A stretch of 64,000 bases of DNA from Hypoxylon rubiginosum (Eukaryota > Ascomycota > Sordariomycetes > Xylariales > Hypoxylaceae). The stretch spans positions 248,001-312,000 of the forward strand of contig CADCXA010000069.1 in assembly GCA_902806565.1 (NCBI GenBank), given 5' to 3'. Positions 10,559 to 20,910 of this stretch are shown piece after piece. Position 1 is the stretch's first letter, and each line of letters begins with the position of its first letter. The position numbers and the translations under genes were made by a program. The notes under the pieces were generated by a model. It did not search any database. It was not told the origin of the DNA and saw nothing but the letters and a program-made list of their open reading frames with translations.

Positions 10559-11662
10559 ATGATGAGCCTTGAAGAGCAACTGACCACCAACGGAAACAAT
10601 AAACTTGACGACAGTATGGATGAAGACGCAAAGGTTAAGAAGCTTTCGATTGAGAACCTCGATGCTCGTCACCACGAACTATTTGTCCGGGCGCTGCGTC
10701 GAGTCTTGTCGACCGACCTCGCTAAACTCACTTACGCGCAGATCATCGACGGTCTTCCCCTAACCGATACCGTGAATGACACCGTCGGCGGCGGTTTATC
10801 CAACGGGCACCCGTTATATAATATGCACAAGAAGCTTTGCGATGGGGTGATGGAGCGGACAGAGGAGATGAGTGCCAGCTTTGACCCAAATGTCCTCAAA
10901 TTTGATTCTCGGGTATGTCCCTCGGTCATGTTTCACATTACATTACTCACAACTCATGCTTCATAGCTTCTCTTTGCTTGCCAGGCTGCCTCCCCTGGAT
11001 CGAGGGCTTTCAGAATCCGGCTGATCGAGATGATTGCTGTCGCGGTTCACCAGGTTGCCGTGGTTTTATTCCAGCTTGACACCAGTCTCCACAAAGACGA
11101 CGGCATCACAACGTGGGCACCTCCTAAAGAAGACAAGGTCTTTTGGTGGTTCTCACCTGATGGGCCTCTTCCTTCGTTGTTTAGCCACGAGTGGTACCAA
11201 GACTATAAACAGTATCCTGACGGCGTTGCCGACATGGTCGGGTACTGGGCCGAATCTCGCATCTTTGGAGGAGTTGTCCTCTTCGATCGGGGTACTCCGG
11301 GGCGAGAACCTGACCCGGACGCTGTCTTTTTCCACCCCGACCGCTACGATATCACATATCGCATTTATCAACTGCTAGAGAGCCAGAAGCAACGGTTGTT
11401 AGACTTCCTCTTGTCAGACACTCCGGGCCCCAGTCCATTTCCTATTCTAGGAGACTTGAAAAACGATCGTCGCGTTGACCCGGAAGAAGATATCGAGGAC
11501 ACTGGCATTTACCGTGACATATGGGAGAGGAAGCCACTCCCACTTGATGGGCCGGACGCTCGGCAGCGCGATGTATATGATGAGTTCAACTACGTAACAT
11601 TTCGCGAATGGGACGATTCTAGGGGGCGCTGTAGAGAGCGACGGAACCGCCCAGAGACTTGA
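10559..11662 (+). CDS. conserved-looking protein of unknown function upstream of NLR
   Basis: Two exons (10559-10912, 10985-11662) give 343 aa; the 72-nt intron has GTATGT and TTGCCAG and sits between codons. The start MMSLEEQL follows a leader that also happens to be open in frame. Residues 1-40 are polar. The rest looks globular, with aromatic-rich blocks such as KVFWWFSPDGPLPSLFSHEWYQDY, GYWAESRIFGGVVLFDRG and an Arg/Asp-rich C-terminus. No catalytic motif, membrane segment or signal peptide is visible and I do not recognise the family. It ends 291 bp before the NLR-type gene on the same strand; a functional link is possible but unproven. Confidence 0.72.
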
Positions 11663-11953
11663 TATTTAATCATAAATAGTAAACCTGTACGAATAATGAG
11701 AGGAATCGACTTTAAATTATTCCAACACAAGTCCCTATGTAGGCACAGTAGATTTGATTAGGAGTCAAAAGCCGGACCAGCTGAGAGCCAAGCCCACTTC
11801 GACCCTGGCACTGCCCCGTCCGTCCTCAGGATTGGCTGACTAAAGAAGATCACTACTACATTAAACCTATTGGATATCTGTGCCGTTGATTCTTCTCTTC
11901 GTCATCAAATTATCGTCATAGCATCGCACCAGCAGCGCTGGCCGACGGTGAAG

Positions 11954-14900
11954 ATGGCCGACCCTCTAAGCATGGCAGCAAGCCTCATAGCTGTGGTGCA
12001 AATAAGCGGAGGGATAATATCGCTCTGCTACGACTACCGGCGGGGCGTCCAGGGTGCGAAGAAGGACGTCGCTACTTTGCAGCGAGAGGTGCAATCCCTG
12101 CGCGACGTTATCGAGCAAATCCTCAAGTTGCTCGATACAGAAGACGAATACACTCTGCCCCTGTTGAGAAAGATGAGTGCTAGCAATAATTCCTTCGACG
12201 AATACGAAGAGCAGTTCAGAAGCCTTGAAGATCGGCTGCGCAGTCCCGTGAGCAAATGGCGAAAGTTGGGGCATCAGTTACTGTGGCCATTGAGAGAACG
12301 CGAGTTGACCAAGGACCTTGAAGCTATTCACCGCATGAAGGGTATTCTCGAATTCGGCCTTGTGACCGATACTGCTTTCTCCATCATGGAGATCCGAAAG
12401 GACACTAGGGATCTCAAGGAAAGAATACGTAACTTTCATCGTGAGGCGGATTTGCCGAAAGAGCAAAAGCTCCAAGTCATGCTCGAGTGGCTTGGAGCCC
12501 CGGATCCCTCTTTTAGGCACAATGAACTCCGCAGGAAGCGAGCTAAAGACACGGGCTCATGGTTATTGAATAGCAATTCTTTTCGGATGTGGCACGATTC
12601 CGAGAGTTCGTCCTTTTGGCTTCACGGCATTCCAGGCTGTGGCAAAAGTGTTCTTAGCTCTACCGTCATTGAACACGTCCGGCACCACGATTCTTCCCGG
12701 GAACGAGACGTAGCACTTGCGTATTATCATTTCGATTTCAGCGACGAGGTGATCTCGAGGCCAGATCTCATGCTACGTTCCTTAATATCTCAACTCTCGT
12801 CTTGGAACGGGGAGCCACCAGGTGCTCTGGAGAAATGCGCAGCAGATCATTTCTATAAGTCCCGTTATGCAAGTTCCGATCGCTTTCACGACGGCATAGC
12901 TCAGCCGTCAAAGGAAGATCTAATTAATATCCTGCGTGGCGTCACAGAAGAGCTCGAAGACGTCATTCTTGTGATAGACGCTCTGGACGAGTGCATCGAC
13001 CAATATGAATTACTTGACCATCTAGATTCGATGCTCTCCTGGAACACGAAGGGCTTGCGCATTTTCCTGAGTAGCCGAAATACCCCCCTGATTGCTAGCA
13101 TACTAGACTCGAAGGCTACGCTGGCGGTAGGAGCCGAAAGTGCGAGCGTGGGGGAAGACATCAAAACGTTTGTTCAGGGGCAGCTGAAGACTCACCCCAA
13201 GCTTCGGAAGTGGCCAGCCAGCCTACGCAACGAGATTCATAATACCCTTACGACCGGAGCTCATGGGATGTTTCGTTGGGTTGATTGCCAACTATCCACT
13301 CTCGGAAAATGTATAACGACTAGGGATGTAAAGAAGGCACTTAAAGCGCTTCCGAAGACGCTGTCTGAGACGTATGCTTCTTCGCTCCGCAGCATCGACG
13401 AAGCTCACTGGGACTACGCTATCAGGATTCTTATGTTTCTCGCGTTATCACCTAGACCGGTCACGATCGGAGAGGCTGTAGATATCCTGGCCGTTGACTT
13501 TGAGACGGGGGATGTCCCACTTTTCGACGAGGATTTGCGAATGCCCGATGAGACTGATATTCTGGCCATGTGCGCAACCCTCGTCAAGGCGGCTACTATA
13601 CGTCAGCTTGGGACGGACGGTGAGATTATTGAATTAGTCGAGCTTCGCCTGGCCCATTACACTGTTAAGGAATATCTCCTATCGGAAGCCTTCAAGCCTA
13701 CCTTCCCACATATATGTCCATTCAGAAACGAGCAAGAAGCCTACAGCTACGCAACTCAGGTATCGCTAGCCTATCTCTTAGACCTACAGCATAATCTCAG
13801 CGCAGAGCTTTTAGAGGACCGACCCTTTTCGAGACACGCGGCAGAATTATGGACCTATTATTATCAACGATCGCAACCAGATTCCATCCTGATAAAGCTA
13901 GCGTTGCAATTATTTCAGAACGATGGAGAGACGGAACCGTACAGAAATTGGTGTAGACTGTTCGATCCAAGTCGGCCCTGGAGACAGCCTGATATCTATC
14001 GCGAAGTGTTTCCGTCTCCCTTGTATTACATGTGTGTGCAAGAAATAGAACCTATGGTATTTGGGCTCCTTGAAGCAGGCGCGGATCCTAACAAGGACAA
14101 ACGTATATATGGAACATGCCTTCAGTCAGCAGCGAGTAACGGCCGAGTTGGACTAGTCAAAGCTCTGCTTCAAGCAGGTGCCAACCCCAACGACAGCGCG
14201 GATGACTACCAAGAAGGACTCTATTGTAACTCCATCAACGCTGCGTCAGCCGCCGGGCACGTTGAAATTGTAGAGTTACTGCTCCAGCACGGCGCGGACC
14301 CGAATAACTCAAGTAGATTTCTTACGCGGGGATCAGCACTGACGGAAGCATCTCGACGGAACCACGTCGGTGTTGTTGAGCTACTGATAAATGCCGGAGC
14401 GGACCCGAATACGTATCACTCGAAGCCTAGAGACGTGAATCCTCTAGAAGCTGCCGCATCACGCGGTCACAAGGAATGCGTTGCTCTAATGCTTCCCAAA
14501 GCCAGCAAGACGACGGCCTTGGGCGGCCTACGCGAAGCGTATCGTCACGAGAGCCGAGAGGTCATAGAGACGTTCATTCCTTTCATTCCAGACGGCGTCA
14601 TGTACGCCGCTTCCTCTCTTGGTTACGAGGATTTGGTAATAGATCTGTTGGCCAAAGGCGCCAAACCAGAGACGAGCATCAAAAACGGCTATAGGGGCGA
14701 GGATGACACCGCATCAGCGCTTTCGGAGGCGTGTAGAGCGGGCCACCTGCAGATAGTTCGTCGCTTGATCGACAACGGCGCGGATATCAACGCAAAGTCA
14801 GATGACTCGTCTGATGGCACGTACCCACTAGCAAATGCGGTTTTCGGAGGCTATATGGAGATCGTCGACCTGCTGCTTCGACATGGCGTTGATGCCAATA

Positions 14901-16132
14901 CCAGCGGACTATCGGGGCCTGCACTACAGATAGCATGTTTCAAAGGGCACAAAGAAATGATCGAAGCTCTCATCAAACACGGAGCCTCCCTAACGTGCGG
15001 AGATGGTCGCTATGGCGGTCCCGTCCAAGCCGCTGTTCTAGGGAACCACCTAGACGTCCTAGAGCTCGTTGTTGCGGCCGGTGCGGATATCAACTTGGAG
15101 GCGGGAGAAAGGCGCATCTGGACAGGCGATAACACTCACCGCTCTGGAAGTGCAATACAAGCAGCCGTCTCAGCTTCCAACATGATAATGCTAAACTGGC
15201 TACTAGACCACGGCGCGGACGTCAACATTCAGGGTGTAGAAAACGGGTTCAGGTGCTGCGGAGTACCACTAGCTATAGCAGCGGAAGCGGGCAACCTAGA
15301 GATGATGCACCGACTCCTCGAAGCAGGCGCTGTAGTCGATCGCGTCGGTAAATCGTCCTACTCGAGTCCTGCAATATTCGAGGCGGCGAAGAAGGCGCAC
15401 GTAGAGGTGGTCAAGTGCCTTTTGAGCGCGGGAGCAGATCCGAACTCGCTCGGGTCGTACTACGGCGACCGAATCACCACCCTCGCCCAGGCGTGCATGG
15501 GCAAAAGCGAAGCAGTCGTCGAAGTTCTATTGGAAGCCGGCGCAGATGTCCACGTGCGTAACTGCTACAGGGACCAAGACGAGCCGGTCCTCGTTACCGC
15601 CGCCCGTGAAGGCACGATCGAGATCATCCGGGCTCTTGTGAGACACGGGGCCGACGTCAACGAGCAGGCCAAAGACGGCTGGACGGCACTGCACGCCGCG
15701 GCCAAGATACCCGGGAAGGAAGACGTCGTCCGGGCGTTGCTATTCGAATTCTCGGCCGACCCATCCGTACCGCTCGTGAACGGCAGCCTGCCTATCCACA
15801 CGGCAGCCAGCTGGGGCGAAACCGGGTGCATAGAGTTGCTCGTCGAGGGGGGCACGGATATCAACGCGCGCAGCACGAATGGCAGGACGCCGCTTCACTG
15901 GGCGGCCGCTTCCGAATACGAGAGGGAGGATGCGATCGAGTGGCTGCTGGACCACGGGGCGGACTATGCGCTAGAAGAATATGGTACTAACATGACGGCA
16001 CGCGATTATGTCGAGATGAAGGCGCAGAAGGGTGTAGATCAAGTCAAGATCTTGGAGATCTTCGACGGCAAAACGCGGCCGCAGACTAGGGTGGTAGATG
16101 ATTTACTTGATGAGAAGATACTTGAGATATAG
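11954..16132 (+). CDS. NLR-type STAND protein: HeLo-like N-domain, NACHT, ankyrin repeats
   Basis: A single exon of 1392 aa. The start MADPLSMAASLIAVVQ is the usual beginning of the fungal N-terminal domain of STAND proteins; the frame is open 28 codons further upstream. Residues 1-180 form this HeLo-like helical domain. The NACHT domain follows with P-loop GIPGCGKS (225-232) and Walker B VILVIDALDE (337-346), then a winged-helix and linker region. From about residue 690 to 1370 there are roughly sixteen ankyrin repeats (GADPN, GADIN, LLEAGAD and similar) that are diverged from each other, not recently amplified. In this family, ligand sensing by the repeats drives NTP-dependent oligomerisation that triggers the N-domain, often in non-self recognition and cell death. 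Ligand and partner are unknown here. The frame is intact throughout. Confidence 0.93.
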   Translation: MADPLSMAASLIAVVQISGGIISLCYDYRRGVQGAKKDVATLQREVQSLRDVIEQILKLLDTEDEYTLPLLRKMSASNNSFDEYEEQFRSLEDRLRSPVSKWRKLGHQLLWPLRERELTKDLEAIHRMKGILEFGLVTDTAFSIMEIRKDTRDLKERIRNFHREADLPKEQKLQVMLEWLGAPDPSFRHNELRRKRAKDTGSWLLNSNSFRMWHDSESSSFWLHGIPGCGKSVLSSTVIEHVRHHDSSRERDVALAYYHFDFSDEVISRPDLMLRSLISQLSSWNGEPPGALEKCAADHFYKSRYASSDRFHDGIAQPSKEDLINILRGVTEELEDVILVIDALDECIDQYELLDHLDSMLSWNTKGLRIFLSSRNTPLIASILDSKATLAVGAESASVGEDIKTFVQGQLKTHPKLRKWPASLRNEIHNTLTTGAHGMFRWVDCQLSTLGKCITTRDVKKALKALPKTLSETYASSLRSIDEAHWDYAIRILMFLALSPRPVTIGEAVDILAVDFETGDVPLFDEDLRMPDETDILAMCATLVKAATIRQLGTDGEIIELVELRLAHYTVKEYLLSEAFKPTFPHICPFRNEQEAYSYATQVSLAYLLDLQHNLSAELLEDRPFSRHAAELWTYYYQRSQPDSILIKLALQLFQNDGETEPYRNWCRLFDPSRPWRQPDIYREVFPSPLYYMCVQEIEPMVFGLLEAGADPNKDKRIYGTCLQSAASNGRVGLVKALLQAGANPNDSADDYQEGLYCNSINAASAAGHVEIVELLLQHGADPNNSSRFLTRGSALTEASRRNHVGVVELLINAGADPNTYHSKPRDVNPLEAAASRGHKECVALMLPKASKTTALGGLREAYRHESREVIETFIPFIPDGVMYAASSLGYEDLVIDLLAKGAKPETSIKNGYRGEDDTASALSEACRAGHLQIVRRLIDNGADINAKSDDSSDGTYPLANAVFGGYMEIVDLLLRHGVDANTSGLSGPALQIACFKGHKEMIEALIKHGASLTCGDGRYGGPVQAAVLGNHLDVLELVVAAGADINLEAGERRIWTGDNTHRSGSAIQAAVSASNMIMLNWLLDHGADVNIQGVENGFRCCGVPLAIAAEAGNLEMMHRLLEAGAVVDRVGKSSYSSPAIFEAAKKAHVEVVKCLLSAGADPNSLGSYYGDRITTLAQACMGKSEAVVEVLLEAGADVHVRNCYRDQDEPVLVTAAREGTIEIIRALVRHGADVNEQAKDGWTALHAAAKIPGKEDVVRALLFEFSADPSVPLVNGSLPIHTAASWGETGCIELLVEGGTDINARSTNGRTPLHWAAASEYEREDAIEWLLDHGADYALEEYGTNMTARDYVEMKAQKGVDQVKILEIFDGKTRPQTRVVDDLLDEKILEI

Positions 16133-16353
16133 TCTAACATAAGAGCAATGTAAACCATACGTTCCATCCGAGATCATAAGCGATGGCCTATTACCCCAAG
16201 CTTTCCTCCCCCCACCCAGGCGATTTTGACACCTCATTAGGAGATAGGTTCGATGCCATAAGTTGAAAGTTACCCTGCCTACCTCCTATCCATAAAGCGC
16301 TTCAGTAGTACTTAACGTAGCGTAAGGCTAGTAGTTAGGTACTTGGCCCTATT

Positions 16354-18059
16354 CTACAGCGAGTAATCGCTAATTCTCGTTCGGTCGTCGTCCCACAGAG
16401 CCGCCAGCACCGTCCTCTCGCCAGTCCAAGGGGAACGTGCGTGCATCACGGCATAGTTCTATACACGGATTAGCAAGTTACTCGACATTCATTAGGTACC
16501 TAAGGTACCTGCCCAAAGTAAGGCTTATAATATGTTTTAATGCAGCAGTAATTCAACATGTCCCGGGTTGCCGCTAACGCCGTGACTGTACTCTCCATCC
16601 TTCGTTGTTGGTTACGGAAGGTCGTGGCCTAGTTGGTTAGCTCGCGGAATGTTACCTTTTTTTTATTTTTATTTTTTTTACTGTGGTTGCTTGTAGGTTC
16701 GAATCCCCCAGGTGACACCTTTTTTTTTCTTTTTTTTTTCTTTTCCAATACCCAATATCTACAATCATCCATGTATTTGTGTTTTTCATAATGGTTCGTA
16801 ATGGATAAACAATTTGCCTACCTACTTACCCGTATGCCGGCGATTACTGTAAAAATACGAGAGAGCAGCAACTTACGTCGAGCAGGACCACGTCACCGAC
16901 CTGCCATTCGACCAGCACCTGGAGCGATTCGGCCAGCGCCAGTGCCAAGTCGAGGTATTCTTTCTCTATCGGCGTCCCGTCCCCGTACTCCGGTGGTGGA
17001 TGGTAGGACCCGTCGTCGCCTAGATACGGAGGCTCCGTCGCCCCGTGATGTGTGCTGCGACCCCACGCACTCGTGAGGTTGCCGAACCACGTCGTCAAGC
17101 CGGTGTCGTTATGCTTCCTAATGACTTAGATAGGTACCGCCTATGTGAATTTTGGCCCGTTGACGGATGGAGAGCTGGGTAGGTAGGTAGGTATCTTACT
17201 TGGTACAATATGCGTGACGCTTAGCGACCCATCCTCATGCCACTCGAAGCGGTCGCTGTGCCGTCTCACTTGCTCTTCGATTTTCTTCCTAATCGTCTCC
17301 TTGTCGTCGCCCGCTTTTACGTTTTTGCCGTAGGCGCCGATGAGGCCGGTGCCGGTATTGGACTTCACGTCTTCCACGGCGTATCTATACACGTACTTCA
17401 CTTTCCTTTGGAGCAGCTTCTCGACGAACTCCGGTGCTCGCTTCTTCAATGATGCTACTAGGCCAAGACTGGAGTTAATCGGTGTTTCGCCCCCTGCACA
17501 ATGTATTAGATATACTCGTCTATGAGACTATGGAGGCTAGAGAGGAAGTACCGGAATTCGGTGTATGCAGACAGGTGAATGTCAGCCACGAAGGGTTTAT
17601 TGTTGACATCCCATACTCGTTATGGGGCCAGATGGGAAATTCTGGTGGCCTTCGGGTAGTTAGGTACCTAGTTAGCGAGACTAGTTCGACTTGATCTAGT
17701 ATATCTCACCCTTCATTTGCCGTCTCGACATTCTTAGCCAGCACAGTACGTATCGGCGTCCGACCGACTTCCTCGTGGGCAGGAAACCCAAGCGCGTGAA
17801 CCACGTCGCTGTAACCCTGAGGAGACCGAATGGGGAGGCCTCGAATGAGGACAGCACCCCCGTGTCTCTTCACCTTCTCGAACAATTCGCCAGACTCTGA
17901 TAGTTCCTTGATCTTTTCTATCGACTCCTCTAGTGTCGGCTCCCAGCCGTGGGCCGGCTTCAGTGCCAAGGGGAAGGGCGCGCTGACGTCCAGCCCAAAA
18001 CTAGCCGTGTCTTGCTGGCCAGCGAATGTAAAAGCTTCAAAATGGTGGCATTCTGACAT
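16354..18059 (-). CDS. TauD/TfdA-family Fe(II)/2-oxoglutarate dioxygenase
   Basis: Five exons (18059-17710, 17649-17552, 17493-17200, 17124-16877, 16458-16354) join in phase to 364 aa. Exon 2 supplies the H-x-E metal motif, His126/Glu128 in PHNEYG, followed by HTPNSGGETPINSS. Exon 4 ends ...VGDVVLLD and exon 5 gives NYAVMHARSPWTGERTVLAALW, with the third metal ligand His336 and the 2-oxoglutarate-binding Arg345. The family hydroxylates small organic acids such as taurine or betaines; the substrate is not predictable. Introns 1 and 3 use AAG acceptors and intron 2 a GTACTT donor. Intron 4 is unusually long (418 nt) and holds a tRNA-like unit plus homopolymer tracts. No signal peptide. The intact active site argues against a pseudogene. 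Confidence 0.87.
16619..16719 (+). tRNA. degenerate tRNA-like unit (pol III A and B boxes)
   Basis: An A-box-like TGGCCTAGTTGG (16625-16636) and a perfect B-box GGTTCGAATCC (16696-16706) lie about 60 nt apart, with T runs after 16719 that could act as a pol III terminator. The GGTCGTG 5' end pairs only partly with the TGACACC 3' end, the T-stem pairs poorly, and a T-rich stretch (16659-16680) occupies the anticodon/variable region. It is therefore a decayed tRNA or a tRNA-derived retroelement relic, not a confident functional tRNA. It lies antisense within intron 4 of the dioxygenase gene. Confidence 0.5.
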
Positions 18060-18725
18060 TTTGGAATGTTAATAAGAAGAACCCTGGTGCCGGTTACCGT
18101 ATTATTTTTCCATCCAGAGTAGGCAGTTTCGAGGTTCACAGCGGAGATGCTCACTTACCACAATTGGGTCATCTTCTGTCCGAGTTCGGATCCTGATCAT
18201 GAGATTTCGTGCTTTTGAGTCCTGCAGACCCCTCTCAAGAGAGCTGTTCATTGGCGACGAACGAAATGATACCCCTGAAGCACGATGCATGCAATCGCCT
18301 TTTCCCCTTTTATTCTAGGTACCATAACAGCGAAGAGGGTTCGGGGGGAAGGGTTGCTCGACTGGGGTTTAAAATTGTTATCATGGCACCCTGAGCTGCT
18401 TCGTAGTCGTTGTCGACTTTCTAGATGGGCATATGTAAGCCTGTTAAGGGATCCTGAGCATTTAACATCGATGGTCCGCGTCCTCCGAAACGCTGCGGGG
18501 CAATATCAGCCCCTGCCCGAGTCCTCGGGCCGTTGCAATAGTGGACCAATACGGCACGGGCCCTGACCCTGATGGTTCAGTTAGTTCCAGACAACCTCTT
18601 CAACCTGACTTCCTACCTAGGGGTATGTTTCAATCAAGCTACCACGTATCAATCAAGGCTTATCCATGAATTTCCTATCTCGGCCGTTATAGTAGTGTGT
18701 ATGGTTAACACAAGTCTTTGTTGCA
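18060..18725. other. divergent promoter region
   Basis: Between the dioxygenase (-) and the hydrolase (+). A GGTACC core lies at 18317-18322. Open frames here are short and unconvincing. The final 60 bases lead into the hydrolase ATG. Confidence 0.5.
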
Positions 18726-19901
18726 ATGTTTCGGTCTGCTTTCTACGCTTGTTTCGCGTTAACGGGTCTCTACGCCATCTTCCTAGGTGTTCTCACAATA
18801 CCATTCTTCCAGAATCAAATTATTTATCTGAACCGAATGACCCTTACATGGTTTCAGGATGTCAACGTGCCCGAACAGTGGGGATTTTTGCACAACCAGG
18901 TCACCCCGTTCCATCTTCCTACTGAAAACGGAGAAACATTACACGCGTGGCATATTCTACCCCTGGAACTCTACAGACAGCACGAAGACGAGTTATTGGA
19001 AGAACCTTCTGGACTGGTCCCTGATATTAAACATCGACTTAGTTTCAAGCTTCTGCGAGATGATCCCTCCTCCCTTTTGGTGCTCTACTTCCACGGCGCG
19101 GCTGGCACTTTAGGGTCCGGTTGGCGACCCCCAAGCTATCGAGCAATGTCAGCCGGCGCGCCAGATAGGATACATACTGTTGCAATAGACTACCGAGGCT
19201 TCGGCGCCAGCACCGGTGTCCCATCTGAAGAAGGGCTCTTGAAAGATGCAGTTGCGTTGGGAAAATGGGCTATGGAAGAAGCCGGTATCCCACCATCTCG
19301 TATCGTCCTATTTGCCCAATCTCTAGGAACCGCGGTCGGCATATCGCTGGCTCGTCACATGGCGAGCAGTCCCGACCCGATACTATTCTCCGGCATGGTG
19401 TTGGTTGCGCCTTTTGCTAATGTCGAACTACTGACGGCCACTTATCGGGTCGCCGGAATCATTCCCATCCTTGATCCTATTGCCAAATTTCCCCGGCTTT
19501 CAACATGGCTCAACACATTTATACTCAGCAAGTGGCCGAGCAAGGATACACTAGCAGAATTTGTGCGTAGATGCGAGGGTATGGCTGGAGATACATTAAA
19601 ATACCATATCACCATCATCCACGCCGAGGATGACTATGATATCCCATGGTCCCATAGCGAGCAGGTCTTCTGGCATGCAGTTAATGCCTCATCGCCGAAT
19701 GGTGTCGGTTACGACGAATTGGAGAGAGACAAAGAAGCATCGAAGGTGATGCGAGGAGCTGGGGGTTGGGCAGTGGATCACCGAACGGCGAAAGGGGTGA
19801 TACGTGAGGAGATCATGAAGCATGGCCTCCACGATCGAATCATGTCGTACCCGGTTGTTAGTTTAGCTATAATGAGAGCCTTTGGAGACTTGGACTGTTA
19901 G
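18726..19901 (+). CDS. alpha/beta hydrolase, ABHD12/ABHD13-like, membrane-anchored
   Basis: A single exon of 391 aa. The first about 25 residues (FYACFALTGLYAIFLGVLTI) form a signal anchor. The hydrolase core shows VLYFHGAAGTLGSGWRP (oxyanion region), VAIDYRGFGASTG, and the nucleophile elbow FAQSLGTA with Ser199. HAEDDYD (Asp302 or Asp303) and KHGLHDRIMSYP (His369) complete a plausible triad. ABHD12-type enzymes are lysophospholipid or acylglycerol lipases of the ER or endosomal membrane; substrate here is inferred only at that level. The Ser nucleophile elbow is AQSLG, not the strict GxSxG, which is common in this group. Confidence 0.86.
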   Translation: MFRSAFYACFALTGLYAIFLGVLTIPFFQNQIIYLNRMTLTWFQDVNVPEQWGFLHNQVTPFHLPTENGETLHAWHILPLELYRQHEDELLEEPSGLVPDIKHRLSFKLLRDDPSSLLVLYFHGAAGTLGSGWRPPSYRAMSAGAPDRIHTVAIDYRGFGASTGVPSEEGLLKDAVALGKWAMEEAGIPPSRIVLFAQSLGTAVGISLARHMASSPDPILFSGMVLVAPFANVELLTATYRVAGIIPILDPIAKFPRLSTWLNTFILSKWPSKDTLAEFVRRCEGMAGDTLKYHITIIHAEDDYDIPWSHSEQVFWHAVNASSPNGVGYDELERDKEASKVMRGAGGWAVDHRTAKGVIREEIMKHGLHDRIMSYPVVSLAIMRAFGDLDC

Positions 19902-20910
19902 CTCACGGAAACATTGTAAACTTAGAACTGAATCTTTCACCCACCATTATTATCAGTACGTGGATAGATATAAAGATGCCGTGACCAATTTATTTCCAAT
20001 TCGACTTAAAGAAGACTTGAGGTACTTCCCAATGCTCACAACTCTTAAAGTATCTCGAGATTTAAAATTTACCGAACTTCGCCCCCTGAACACTAAGATG
20101 CTGCCAAGATGAAAGGTAACTCCAACTAGCAGGAAGATTCTTATATGTGAACAAAGACGATCAATGTTACTATAGCACGTGGTGATTCTCGTGGTGGTTC
20201 TTTTAAGTTTAGATCCCGGAAGCTTCCAGGCTGTCAGGTCTTGGAACTTAGCGTCTGTGGGGGATCCTGGTAGCGTACTTACAGGGGGTTTGATATCAGC
20301 TAGAACCCCCCTTTTTTGCTTAACGGTACCTGACGGCTCAGCGGCTTAACCCGATCGCACCACAACATTGGATCCTTCTTCTCGAAGTTTCGCTCTGACA
20401 AATGAACCAAATAGAGGGTGTGACGGCGCTTATTTGTCTCATGACGGGAACCAGAGGCCAATAAGTAAGGCTGAAACATAACCAAATAAAATGGACGAAT
20501 CGCTCGGCATCCGATCTCCATTCATAACTTATTTCCATCCCATTTAACTACCTCTTGAGGCTCCACGTCCAAGAGCTGTACGGCCTCACCCTGTTACTTC
20601 TTGAACCAATCGTTTCAACCAACTCGCCCTCTACGAACCTCGGGCTCACGAGCAGGAATACATGTACCGCACCGCCATAGCGATTCTTTCTAATTCCGCA
20701 TTCTGCCACCTGCCAACAAAGACCCGCGTATACCTTCCCTCCGCTTAGTCGCTTACTTGCTTAGTCGTCCTACCACCACAAGACCCGCAATACCGCCCCA
20801 AGAGCCAAGTTGTTCTTATCTGCGCCCTCATCCTTCCCATCTCCATCTTCCTCTGGCCAACATAAGCCTCTCGCGAGCCCGAACCGGTTCGCCACCACAT
20901 AACAGCAGCC
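19902..20910. other. 1-kb intergenic region
   Basis: Contains the hydrolase 3' flank and the CHIP-like gene promoter. A GGTACC core lies at 20325-20330. Short open frames on both strands at 20300-20540 and 20745-20984 match nothing. Pyrimidine-rich sequence dominates 20700-20870, just before the ATG. Confidence 0.5.
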
